Assembly (NCBI GenBank): GCA_005773755.1
Contig: SXHE01000660.1
Span: 1 to 16,124 of the forward strand
Origin: Planctomycetia bacterium
GTDB lineage: Bacteria > Planctomycetota > Planctomycetia > Gemmatales > Gemmataceae
Reading direction: 5' to 3'
DNA length: 16,124 nucleotides
The position numbers were made by a program, and so were the translations under genes. Positions 6,092 through 13,494 of the stretch are shown piece after piece (the first letter of the stretch is position 1; each line of letters opens with the position of its first letter). The notes below the pieces were generated by a model that worked only from the letters and a program-made list of their open reading frames with translations, ran no database searches and was not told the origin of the DNA.

Positions 6092-7835
6092 ACTTCTTCT
6101 TCGGCATCGCCGGCGGTTCGACGCCCTTGAGCGGCAGGGTCGTGAACGTCTTCGTTGCCAGATCGAGGACGCGGATGCGGTGGGCGTTGGTGTCCGCGAT
6201 GTAGAGCTTGCCGCCGGCGTAGCTGAGGCCGCCGGGTTCGTTCAACAGCGCCGGGCCGAACATGCCGAACGGTCGCCCGCCGGCCACGGTCGTCAGCTTG
6301 CCCGTTTTCAGGTCGAACTCCTTGATCTTGCTGTTATAGGTGTCGGCCACGTACACCTTGTCGTTGTGGTAGGCGACCCCCAGCGCGTGCTGCATCCGGG
6401 CCTCGGTCTCGCTCGTCTCGCCCCCGTCCTGGCCGAAGCCGTCGCGGTCGCCGAAGGCGAACAGGCTGCGGCCGACCAGCGTGGTCACCTTCCCCTCGCC
6501 GTCGAGCGGAATCTTGCGCAGCGCGCTGGTTTCGCTGTCCGCGACGAACAGGTTCTTCCCGTCGGTCGCCAGTCCGCTGGGCTGTGCGAGCGCGGACTTG
6601 CGGAGCGTGCCGTCGGTCAGCGTCTCGCGCCCGCTGCCGGCGTACGGCACGATCTTCTTCCCCTTCAGGTCGAGCGCCCAAATCTGGTGGTGCCCGGCCA
6701 TCGCGATGTACAGGTTGTCGCCGTCGAGCAGCACGTCCCACGGACTGTTCAGGCCGATCTCCTTCGCGGGCACGGGCAGCACCAGCCGCCGGCTGTCCAC
6801 CTCGTGCTCCTGCGTACCGTTCCCGGCGATGGTCGTCACGGTCTTGGCCTTCAGGTCGATCTCGCGGATCAGGTGGCTCTTGCGGTCGGCCACGAACACG
6901 GTGTCGCCGCGAACGCACATGCCCTGCGGGTCGTCGAACTGGGCCTTGTCGAACGCGCCGTCCGTCTTGCCCGGTACGCCAGTGCCGATGGTGGCGACGT
7001 GGTTCCCTAAAAGGTCGGTCACAACAATGCGGTGGTGCGTGCTGTCCGCGATGAACAGCCGCTTGCCCTTCTCGTCGGCCGTGACCTTACCGGGGAAGAA
7101 CAGCGGCGTGTCGCCGGTCTCGCGGAACCGCGCCAGGTCGAACCGGATCGGCTTCTCGTTCAGGGTCTTCTTCTTCTTGTGCTCGTCCACCAGCTTCCCG
7201 ATCACGATGTCGAGCAGTTCGTAGTTGCCCTCGCCCGACGTGAACCCGACGAGGTTCCCTTCGGGGTCGATGAGCACCATCGTCGGCCATGCGTCCACCT
7301 CGTAGCGGTCCCAGATGGCGTGGTCCGCGTCGTTCACAACCGGGTGCTCGATCTGATACCGCAGGACCGCCTTGCGGATGCTGGCGGTGACCTTCTCGTT
7401 CTCGAACTTCGGCGAGTGGACGCCGATCACGACGAGTTCGTTCGCGTACTTCTTCTCCAGCTTCGCGAGGTCCGGGAGGATGTGGATGCAGTTGATGCAG
7501 CACAGGGTCCAGAAGTCGAGGATGACGATCTTGCCCTTGAGGTCCTTCTTGAGCGAGAGCGGCCCGCCGGTGTTGAGCCACGCGATCCCGCCGTCGAGGT
7601 CCGGGGCCGGCACCTTCTTCTTCTCTTTCTCCTTCTCTTTGTCGTCGAACAGGCCGATCGGCTCGAACCCGTTCAGGCGCTTCAGGCCCAGCGGGGCCTT
7701 GTCGGACGCGGGTTCCGGCGCGGCGGCGGTGCCGGCGCGGTCGCCGCGCGCGAGCAGCGCGATTCCGCACCCCAGCGCGAGCGCCACGGCCAGCGGCCAG
7801 CGGAAGCGCGACGGGTGCGAAGCGGTGGTGGTCAT
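6090..7835 (-). CDS. Thioredoxin-like protein with C-terminal NHL-repeat propeller (NHLRC2-like)
   Basis: A 581-aa protein. Residues 12-30 form a membrane anchor or signal segment. A Lys/Glu-rich linker (66-74) leads to a thioredoxin-like domain (about 95-215) with the motif LCCINC; Cys113 and Cys116 are the likely redox pair, and the cis-Pro motif WPT is at 183-185. Residues about 240-570 hold NHL repeats (for example IADSTHHRI at 262, VADRKSHLIRE at 315, VADTYNSKIKEFD at 496, IADTNAHRIRVLD at 546), which would form a beta propeller. This order matches the NHLRC2 family. The CCINC motif is characteristic of that family. The ATG at 7835 has AGGAG 8 nt upstream and puts the anchor at the N-terminus; the longer open frame reaching 8498 runs back into the opposite-strand gene. 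It probably faces the periplasm and belongs functionally with the two DsbD-type genes. The protein ends in a Lys run. Confidence 0.88.
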   Translation of the reverse strand: MTTTASHPSRFRWPLAVALALGCGIALLARGDRAGTAAAPEPASDKAPLGLKRLNGFEPIGLFDDKEKEKEKKKVPAPDLDGGIAWLNTGGPLSLKKDLKGKIVILDFWTLCCINCIHILPDLAKLEKKYANELVVIGVHSPKFENEKVTASIRKAVLRYQIEHPVVNDADHAIWDRYEVDAWPTMVLIDPEGNLVGFTSGEGNYELLDIVIGKLVDEHKKKKTLNEKPIRFDLARFRETGDTPLFFPGKVTADEKGKRLFIADSTHHRIVVTDLLGNHVATIGTGVPGKTDGAFDKAQFDDPQGMCVRGDTVFVADRKSHLIREIDLKAKTVTTIAGNGTQEHEVDSRRLVLPVPAKEIGLNSPWDVLLDGDNLYIAMAGHHQIWALDLKGKKIVPYAGSGRETLTDGTLRKSALAQPSGLATDGKNLFVADSETSALRKIPLDGEGKVTTLVGRSLFAFGDRDGFGQDGGETSETEARMQHALGVAYHNDKVYVADTYNSKIKEFDLKTGKLTTVAGGRPFGMFGPALLNEPGGLSYAGGKLYIADTNAHRIRVLDLATKTFTTLPLKGVEPPAMPKKK

Positions 7836-7868
7836 CGTGCTCACTCCTGAGTCGAACGGTCGCGTCCT

Positions 7869-7897
7869 ATCGTAATCGACGGGGCACGCGGCGGAAA
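7869..7897 (-). promoter_or_regulatory. Possible promoter of the thioredoxin-NHL gene
   Basis: TACGAT (7869-7874, minus strand), continuing as TACGATAGG, lies 34 nt before the ATG, with TTTCCG 17 nt upstream as a weak -35. The same TACGATAGG is found before the universal stress gene. The divergent gap 7836-7982 should also hold the promoter of the plus-strand gene; no clear one was seen beyond an AAGAATAG stretch near 7951. Confidence 0.4.
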
Positions 7898-7982
7898 GTC
7901 GGAACACCGAACCGCGTGACAGTTCCGCGCCCGCGCCTTGACGCCCCACCAAGAATAGCCGCATCACCCCGCGAGGCCCCGA

Positions 7983-9155
7983 ATGAGCGTTCGGCTGTCC
8001 TGCCCGTCGTGCAACTCCGCGTTCGCGCTCCCCGCGCTGCCGGACCACCGCCGGGCACAGTGCCCGCGCTGTGGCGACGTGTTCCCGATCCACACCTACA
8101 CCGAACAGCCCGACGACGGCACGCCGCACGCGGTCGCACCCGCGCCGGTCGTGCTCGTGCGGAGCCGCAAGCCGGCGGTCGCGTTCGCCGCGGCCCTGCT
8201 GCTGTTGGCCGCTGTGGGCGCGTTTGGGATGTTGGCGCGGTCGTTGCGCACCCTGCCGCCGAGCGATCCGCCGCCGTCCGTGCCCAGCGCGACCGCGACC
8301 CCACCGGCGCAGCTCGCCGGGTTGGGCTACCTGCCGGCGGAGTGCAACGTGGTGTTCGCGGTGCAACCGGGGCCGCTGCTCGCGGAGGCCGACCGCACCA
8401 AGCAGCCGCCGCGCGATGTGCTCGCACAACTCGGCCTGCCGGATCAAGTGCTCGCAGCGCTCGACGGCACCGGCGTCCCGCTCGCGCAGATCGACCACAT
8501 CGCCGGCGGGCTGTACCTCAACAACCCCGGCGACACGGAACTGCGCGTCGCGCTGGTGCTGGTGCTGCGCGCCCCGCTCGCGGACGAAGCGGCGTTTCGC
8601 GATGCGATAAAGGCGCGCCCGGTCGCGGGGAAGTCGAACCGGTGGTCCGTCGCGTTGGACAAGGTGCCGCTGACGCCGCTGCTCGCGCGCGTCGCGCCGA
8701 CGGTGTGGGTGTTCGGACTGACCGACAAGGACATCGCCCAGGCGGAGAAAGGCGGTTTCGGGCCGGGCGCACTCCAGTTCCCCAACCTGCGGCGCGTGAT
8801 CGACACGGTGCCCGCCGATGCCGCGGTGTGGGTCGCGGCCGACGACGAGCGCGACTGGAACCAGAAGCCGCTGGTGAAGTTGCTGGCGAGTTCGCCGGAC
8901 GCGAAGAAGTTACTGCCGGCGCTAGGGCCGTTCCGCGGCGGGATGGTCGCCGTTACCTTCGGCGAGAAGCCGCGCGTGGCGGTACAGGTGCGCGTGGCCG
9001 ACACCGCGACCGCTGACCGCGTGCGCGCGTACTTCAGCGCCCGCGCCGCGGAGGTCGAAGGCGCGAAGAGCGAAGCGCCCTCAACAACCGAGGCGCGCTA
9101 CGAGGGGCCATTTGATGCGAAGCTGTTGGGGCGGATGCTGGGCGATGTGAAGTGA
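7983..9155 (+). CDS. Zinc-ribbon protein with one transmembrane helix, unknown function
   Basis: A 390-aa protein. The N-terminus has CPSC (7-10) and CPRC (27-30), a four-cysteine zinc-ribbon of the type common at the N-termini of planctomycete and myxobacterial membrane proteins. One hydrophobic helix spans residues about 64-86. The remaining 300 residues are probably outside the cytoplasm and begin with a Pro/Ser/Ala-rich linker. They contain two similar halves, with alternating strands and helices (LGYLPAECNVVFAVQPGPLL near 110; a later part with FPNLRRVIDTVPADAAVWVA), recalling DUF-type proteins in which a substrate-like loss is summed; no catalytic motif was recognised. The ATG at 7983 has GAGG 6 nt upstream. 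It is transcribed divergently from the NHL gene and converges on the gene ending at 9187. Confidence 0.75.
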   Translation: MSVRLSCPSCNSAFALPALPDHRRAQCPRCGDVFPIHTYTEQPDDGTPHAVAPAPVVLVRSRKPAVAFAAALLLLAAVGAFGMLARSLRTLPPSDPPPSVPSATATPPAQLAGLGYLPAECNVVFAVQPGPLLAEADRTKQPPRDVLAQLGLPDQVLAALDGTGVPLAQIDHIAGGLYLNNPGDTELRVALVLVLRAPLADEAAFRDAIKARPVAGKSNRWSVALDKVPLTPLLARVAPTVWVFGLTDKDIAQAEKGGFGPGALQFPNLRRVIDTVPADAAVWVAADDERDWNQKPLVKLLASSPDAKKLLPALGPFRGGMVAVTFGEKPRVAVQVRVADTATADRVRAYFSARAAEVEGAKSEAPSTTEARYEGPFDAKLLGRMLGDVK

Positions 9156-9162
9156 ACGCTTG

Positions 9163-9176
9163 AGCCGCTTGCGGCT
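9163..9176. terminator. Hairpin between convergent genes
   Basis: agccg/cggct with a 4-nt loop (cttg), in the 31-bp gap between the stop at 9155 (+) and the stop at 9187 (-). An outer cgct/agcg pairing may extend it. No T tract is present on either side, so termination strength is uncertain. Confidence 0.35.
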
Positions 9177-9186
9177 TCGCGAGCGC

Positions 9187-10068
9187 CTACTCCCCCAGCT
9201 CTTGTAGCGCTTCGCCGAACGGCTCCGGGGCGTCGAGCACCACGTCGTCGCCGAGTGTGACGCCGAAGTGGTACCACGCCCCGTGCCACACCCAGAACAG
9301 CTCGTCGGACACGGCGTAGGCGTGCTTCTGGAAGTTCTCCTCCGCGTACATCTTCAAGACGTGAACGCGGCCCAGCGCGGAGAACGACACCGGGCACACG
9401 GCCAGTTCCTCGCGGCTGGGGATCGCGACCCAGTAGCCCGCGGGCGCGTCGGGCATCAGGTCTTCGATCAAGAGCGCGCGGGCCGCGTCGTACCCGTCGC
9501 CCAGGTGCCCGATGTAGATGTCCAGTTCGTCGGACGCGCGCTCGAAGTAGTCGGGCGGGGTGGCGGTGCGCAGGTTGTCGAGCGCGATGTCGAGCAGGTC
9601 TTCGCCCTTCTTGCGGCTCCGCGCGAGCATCGGCTGTGTGACGTACACCATCCCGTGCGGGCAGTCGACGACGAGGTTGATCTCCAGCCCGGTGCCGGGC
9701 AGCGGCATCCCCCAGGGCGGCGTCTTGTCGGTGCGGTCGCACGGCCGCCCCAGGCGCGGGCGCAGGCGGCCGGCGATGGTGGTCAGGTCGTCGGGGATCG
9801 CGGGCGTTTTGAGCAGTTCGGCCCGGTGGTCGAGGAACTCGCGGATCATCGCCGGCCACTCGGCCGCGGGCGCGGCGCTGGCCCGGCGGTGCAGGTTGAC
9901 GAGGCCGAGGTACTGCGGTTCGGCCGCGCCCCGCGGGCGGACGTTCGCGCCGTCCGGTTCCCACCCGACGACAACGTCGCCGCTCGCGAGCAACTCGGCA
10001 GCGACGGCGGCGCGGAAGTCGGCCGGAAGCGGCGACGGGGCGACAGCGGGTTCGTCGGCGGTGGACAC
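9187..10068 (-). CDS. DUF1444-like (YtpQ-type) hypothetical protein
   Basis: A 293-aa soluble-looking protein without leader or helices. The spacing of YLGLVNLHRR (about 52), a middle region with RPRLGRP, and VTQPMLARSRKKGEDLLDIALDNL (about 143-166) resembles DUF1444/YtpQ proteins, which share a -LYLxN- segment and an -ELLxxALxNLR- helix; the match is by eye and moderate. The function of the family is unknown. The start is GTG at 10068: GGAGG lies 6 nt before it, and that Shine-Dalgarno is inside the 15-bp gap after the universal stress gene, so the two genes are very likely translated from one mRNA. The frame is complete and its codon use is like its neighbours. Confidence 0.7.
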   Translation of the reverse strand: MSTADEPAVAPSPLPADFRAAVAAELLASGDVVVGWEPDGANVRPRGAAEPQYLGLVNLHRRASAAPAAEWPAMIREFLDHRAELLKTPAIPDDLTTIAGRLRPRLGRPCDRTDKTPPWGMPLPGTGLEINLVVDCPHGMVYVTQPMLARSRKKGEDLLDIALDNLRTATPPDYFERASDELDIYIGHLGDGYDAARALLIEDLMPDAPAGYWVAIPSREELAVCPVSFSALGRVHVLKMYAEENFQKHAYAVSDELFWVWHGAWYHFGVTLGDDVVLDAPEPFGEALQELGE

Positions 10069-10083
10069 GGAGCGCCTCCAGAG

Positions 10084-10527
10084 TCAGGCGCGGGTCGCGG
10101 AAACGATGGCGGTGGGCCGCACGGCCCCGCCCGCACCCTGGGCCAGCTTCACGACGAGCACCGAACACGCGGCCTGGCGCATCACGCGCTCGGCGACGCT
10201 GCCCATCGCGGCCCGGTCCGCGGCCGTGCGCCCGTGGGTGCCGATCACGATCACGTCGGTGCCGGCATCGGCCGCGTAGCGCACGATCTCGGTCGCGGGG
10301 TCGCCTTCGAGCAGGACGTGCGCGACCGGGATGCGCGGGTTCGACGGCCGCACCTGTTCCAACTGGCTCTGCCAGTGCGCGCGATCGACCCCCGCGCCCG
10401 GCGCGTGAACGTACACGACCGTGAGGCTGGCCCCGTAGGTTTCGGCCAGCCCGACGGCGTGAAAGTACGCCTGGTTCGAGTAGCTGGAGAAGTCGGTCGG
10501 GTACAGGATGTTGGTCACGCGGATCAT
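10084..10527 (-). CDS. Universal stress protein (UspA family), ATP-binding type
   Basis: A 147-aa single-domain Usp. It has the opening strand ILYPTDFS (7-14) and the nucleotide-binding signature G96-x2-G99-x9-G109-Ser110 (GTHGR, then MGSVAERV), which marks the ATP-binding subgroup (MJ0577-like) rather than the UspA-type that lacks it. The final strand SVLVVK is followed by a 20-residue tail. Such proteins bind ATP and help cells survive stress; the specific trigger is unknown. The ATG at 10527 is chosen because AGGGGG stands 7 nt before it; an upstream ATG at 10587 has no such site. It is first in a two-gene operon with the DUF1444-like gene. Confidence 0.92.
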   Translation of the reverse strand: MIRVTNILYPTDFSSYSNQAYFHAVGLAETYGASLTVVYVHAPGAGVDRAHWQSQLEQVRPSNPRIPVAHVLLEGDPATEIVRYAADAGTDVIVIGTHGRTAADRAAMGSVAERVMRQAACSVLVVKLAQGAGGAVRPTAIVSATRA

Positions 10528-10578
10528 TGGTCTGCCCCCTGCGCCGTCGTGGCGCGCGGCGTCGGACCGCCGCACCCT

Positions 10579-10607
10579 ATCGTACACACCCGCGCGGGGA
10601 AGTCAGC
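10579..10607 (-). promoter_or_regulatory. Probable promoter of the universal stress operon
   Basis: On the minus strand GCTGAC (10602-10607) and TACGAT (10579-10584) are 17 nt apart, and the -10 continues as TACGATAGG. It lies about 52 nt before the ATG. It shares its -10 form with the promoters proposed at 7869 and (TAGAATAG) 1411. Confidence 0.55.
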
Positions 10608-10680
10608 ACGAGTTCGGGGCCGGCGCGAAATGTCTCGCCGGGGGATCGTCGCCGTGGGCCGCGGGTTCGGGGCCGCTGCG

Positions 10681-10749
10681 TCACCCCGGTACGACAACGA
10701 CCTCGCAGCCGGCGCGCGCGAGCAACGAAACCGCGGGTGCATTCGGCAT
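10681..10749 (-). other. Possible 22-codon small gene or Usp remnant
   Basis: A short frame starting MPNAPAVSLLARAGC and ending VVVVPG, then TGA. AGGAGAA lies about 6 nt before its ATG, an unusually good ribosome site for this window. The peptide resembles the last helix-strand of a universal stress protein (here ARAGCEVVVVPG, beside RQAACSVLVVKL in the neighbouring Usp), so it could be a deletion relic, a leader peptide, or a chance frame. The flanks 10608-10680 and 10750-11018 show no gene; an almost perfect dyad tcggcg/cgccga is at 10781-10794. Confidence 0.3.
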
Positions 10750-10823
10750 GGTAGTTCTCCTGATTACGAGCTGTGAAGCGTCGGCGAGCGCCGAAGAGAC
10801 GTGCGAAACGCGGCTCTATCCGA

Positions 10824-10897
10824 ACTTTGGGTGATGATATACGGGAGTCAAGTAAAAAGGGGAAATAGTTTACAAAATATCAGTAGTCACCCAAAGT
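10824..10897. repeat. 11-bp inverted repeat flanking an AT-rich island
   Basis: actttgggtga at 10824-10834 and its exact reverse complement tcacccaaagt at 10887-10897, separated by 52 AT-rich bases (for example aagtaaaaagg and tttacaaaatat). This is one of three AT-rich islands in an otherwise GC-rich window. It could be an operator, a terminator with a long loop, or the border of an insertion. Confidence 0.5.
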
Positions 10898-11018
10898 GGT
10901 ATTGGCGAGAGTTGCGGAGTGCAAACGACCCCACTCAGCAGCGGCGGGGCAACACGGATCTCAAAGCACAGGAACCAAGACGGCCCCCGCAGTCTGTTAC
11001 AGCGCCGACTCGCTCTGG

Positions 11019-11411
11019 CTACGGACGCCAGAAGCACATGTACACCAATGCGCCGCCACCTAAGCCAAAGACCAGTCCGTACGCGACAACCAACCGCACC
11101 CACGCCGGGAGTGCGCCCCACCGATCTGTCCACTCCCCGAACTCAACGCCCGTCACCAACTCCGTCAGCCCGCCCACCACGGCTACGCACGCGAACCCGG
11201 CGGCCACCAGACACAGGCCGACCCCGATCGGCATACCCTCCTCTTGGCCGACCCACCCGGTGATGAGCCACGCGAGCAAATGGGCACCGCCCACGACCAG
11301 CAGCAAGAAAGCGGGACCGCCGATCAACACCAACAGCCCCCGCAGCCGAACCTCCATCGGGGTCAGCGGAGGTCGGTCCCAGGGCGAAGTAAACAGCTTC
11401 CGCAGCCTCAT
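11019..11411 (-). CDS. Small integral membrane protein, three predicted helices
   Basis: A 130-aa protein of unknown family. A basic N-terminus (MRLRKLF) precedes three hydrophobic helices at residues about 25-48 (LLVLIGGPAFLLLVVGG), 60-80 (GVGLCLVAAGFACVAVVGG) and 105-126 (LVVAYGLVFGLGGGALVYM), with a polar loop (TGVEFGEWTDRWG) before the last. The ATG at 11411 is chosen over an upstream GTG/ATG because GGAGGGG lies 7-9 nt before it. It lies downstream of the recombinase gene, 91 bp from its end, on the same strand. It may be cargo of the same mobile region or simply adjacent. No function is proposed. Confidence 0.65.
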   Translation of the reverse strand: MRLRKLFTSPWDRPPLTPMEVRLRGLLVLIGGPAFLLLVVGGAHLLAWLITGWVGQEEGMPIGVGLCLVAAGFACVAVVGGLTELVTGVEFGEWTDRWGALPAWVRLVVAYGLVFGLGGGALVYMCFWRP

Positions 11412-11502
11412 CGTGCCACCCCTCCACCGCCGAACGACCAAGATTACCTGCCGCGGCGTCCGGTGAGACTACGATCCCTGGAAAGCCTACGTGCCCCGAC
11501 GG

Positions 11503-13482
11503 TCAGGTGCAGCGCCGGGTGCCCCGTTGCACATTAGCTGACCCTAGCACATCCTGGCCGGCATTGGAATTCCCTGGTGCAACGTGCACCGGGGACGCGG
11601 TGACCGACTGACCGGCCGCCAGCATCTTTCTGATGATGGGCCGGTCAGTCGGTCCCGTGTACAGAGGCCCCGGCGGCGGGGTCGAGCCGAACGTCACCAC
11701 CCCGCCCGCCGGAACGTTGAACGTCTTGCGGCCCTTCTCGACCTCCGAAAAGCGGAGGTACAGCTTGGCGTTGGTCTGCGTGAAGGCGCTGCCGCCGACG
11801 GACCAGTCCGCGGTGCCGGCGGCCAGGGACTCGGCCAGTCGATCCAGAGCCCCGAGCGCGACCCCGACCTGTTGTTGCGGGTCCACCCGCACCGGGGTCG
11901 GTCGGTGGGTCCCGATCCGCTCTTCGAGCCGCGCCTCCTGATCCTTCAATCCCCGGAACACGCCCGCGACGGCGTCGCGCTCCTCGCGCGTCTCCGACAG
12001 CGCCATGTTCTCCGCGGCCTTCTGTACCTTCCGGCGGAGAATCGTCAGTTCGGCCCGGTCGGCCTCCAACTGCCGTTGCGCCGGATCGTCACCCTGCTCG
12101 GCGGTCGCCAACTCGTTCAGCCGCGCCTTGAGCTTGACGAGCGTGGACGGGTTCAGCAACCGCTGGCGCAGGCACGCGAGGACGAACCGCGTCGCCGTCT
12201 CCCCTTGGACCATGTTGTGGCGGCAGCACTTGGCCTCGGAGTTCTGGTACAGGCCGCACCCGTAGCACCACTTCTTCCGCTTCGCGTAGCGGTACATCAG
12301 CCACCCGCAGTTCAGGTCGTAGATCCGCCCCCCGAGCGGGTTCGGTGCCGTGCCGCGGGTCCGGGCCTTCCCCTTCAGGTGCCGGCCGCGGGACGCGATC
12401 ACCGCGAGGATCCGATCTCGCTTCTCCGGCGTCGTCACCGGCTCCGACTTGGCCGGCGTGCGGATCACCTGGTCAGGCGGATTGGTGACCGTTTTGAGTC
12501 TCCCGTCGGGATGGTAGTCGGCGTCGTCCAGGGTCCGGGGACCGTCCTTGGTGAAGCGCCGCTGGTCGCCCTCCGACCGCTTGCCGTACTCCCACATGGC
12601 GATCAGCAGCGCGTGCGTCGCGATGTTGCGGACCGTGTTCTGCGTCCACTGCCCGCTCGTCTCGACCTTCACACCGGCCCGTTTGCGCACCCGACCGGCT
12701 TTCGGAGACGGGACGCCCTCCGCGTTCAACATCCGGGCGATCCGCGCTGCCGAGGTAGTCTCGATCATGTCCAGGATCCGCGTGACCACCTTCATCTCGT
12801 CGGTCGCGGTCGGCCGCCAGATGACGTGGTGGCCGGGCAGGTGGACGGTCTCGTGGTCCTCGAGCAACCGCTTCGGAGTGCCGTCCTCGGCGGCGAGCCA
12901 CCGGCGGAAGCCGTACAGCGCCTCGCCGCCGATGGAGAATCCCGAGGTGGCGAGTTGGATCTTGGCGTGAACCAGTTTGTCGGCGAGTTCCCGGCGGAAC
13001 CGACCGGAGGTGTGGTAGTCGATGATGCCGACGATCTGTTCCCCGAGGTCGAGTTCCATCCCGCGCGGGGTCGGCGCGAGAGTCATCCCGTCCATGAACA
13101 CCAGCGTCAGCCCCGCCGTCCGCAGCTCGCGCTCGATCGCGAGCCCGTCGCTCGGGTTATCCGGGCGGGCGATGCGGTCGCGGCGCGGCACGAACAGGTG
13201 GGTCACCGTCGGGTCGGCGAGTGCCCGCGCCCGGAAGGCGTCGAGGCCGGGGCGGCGGAGGAGGTTGCCGGAGATGCCGTAGTCGAGGAACAGGTCGCCG
13301 TCGGCGAACCGGCCGCTGTTGATCATAGCCATGATCGCGGCCGGGGTGCCGGAGAAGGTGACGCCCAGCCGCGCGGCCTCGCGCTGCCCCCACTCGACGT
13401 ACTGCGGGGGGACGAGGTCCGAGTGCCCCTCGGAGTCGCGGTGGTAGAACAGGGCGCGGCCCTTCTCCGGTCGCTTCGACAT
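11503..13482 (-). CDS. Large serine recombinase (resolvase/invertase superfamily with recombinase and zinc-ribbon domains)
   Basis: A 659-aa site-specific recombinase. The catalytic domain (about 9-165) has the R-x-S motif with Arg15 and Ser17 (YHRDSEG), DYGISG at 67-72, RPGLDAF at 77-83 and RRDRIAR at 100-106, matching the active-site Ser and Arg layout of serine integrases. The recombinase domain (about 185-330) includes ALYGFRR and WTQNTVRNI followed by a Y-G strand, as in pfam07508. A zinc ribbon has Cys406, Cys409, Cys419/420 and nearby His422. A long coiled coil spans about 445-525, and a C-terminal extension of about 130 residues is untypical. It should cut and join DNA at two attachment sites through a Ser-DNA link. 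It starts at ATG 13482 with AGGA upstream, 12 bp after the stop of the unknown 164-aa gene. Catalytic residues look intact, so it could be active. Confidence 0.9.
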   Translation of the reverse strand: MSKRPEKGRALFYHRDSEGHSDLVPPQYVEWGQREAARLGVTFSGTPAAIMAMINSGRFADGDLFLDYGISGNLLRRPGLDAFRARALADPTVTHLFVPRRDRIARPDNPSDGLAIERELRTAGLTLVFMDGMTLAPTPRGMELDLGEQIVGIIDYHTSGRFRRELADKLVHAKIQLATSGFSIGGEALYGFRRWLAAEDGTPKRLLEDHETVHLPGHHVIWRPTATDEMKVVTRILDMIETTSAARIARMLNAEGVPSPKAGRVRKRAGVKVETSGQWTQNTVRNIATHALLIAMWEYGKRSEGDQRRFTKDGPRTLDDADYHPDGRLKTVTNPPDQVIRTPAKSEPVTTPEKRDRILAVIASRGRHLKGKARTRGTAPNPLGGRIYDLNCGWLMYRYAKRKKWCYGCGLYQNSEAKCCRHNMVQGETATRFVLACLRQRLLNPSTLVKLKARLNELATAEQGDDPAQRQLEADRAELTILRRKVQKAAENMALSETREERDAVAGVFRGLKDQEARLEERIGTHRPTPVRVDPQQQVGVALGALDRLAESLAAGTADWSVGGSAFTQTNAKLYLRFSEVEKGRKTFNVPAGGVVTFGSTPPPGPLYTGPTDRPIIRKMLAAGQSVTASPVHVAPGNSNAGQDVLGSANVQRGTRRCT

Positions 13483-13494
13483 GGCTCGGTTCCT

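Noticed and set aside
7836..8498. N-terminal extension of the NHL gene to an upstream start
   Set aside because: It would run through the divergent gene; AGGAG at the ATG 7835 and the membrane segment fix the start.
9268..10776. 502-codon plus-strand frame
   Set aside because: It covers the DUF1444-like and universal stress genes on the opposite strand; the Usp signature proves which strand is coding.
10801..11466. 221-codon plus-strand frame
   Set aside because: Pro/Thr/Arg-rich with no helices; the minus frame in the same place encodes clear transmembrane segments and has a Shine-Dalgarno.
11576..11590. ggtgca/tgcacc dyad
   Set aside because: Inside the recombinase coding region and short; expected by chance in GC-rich DNA.
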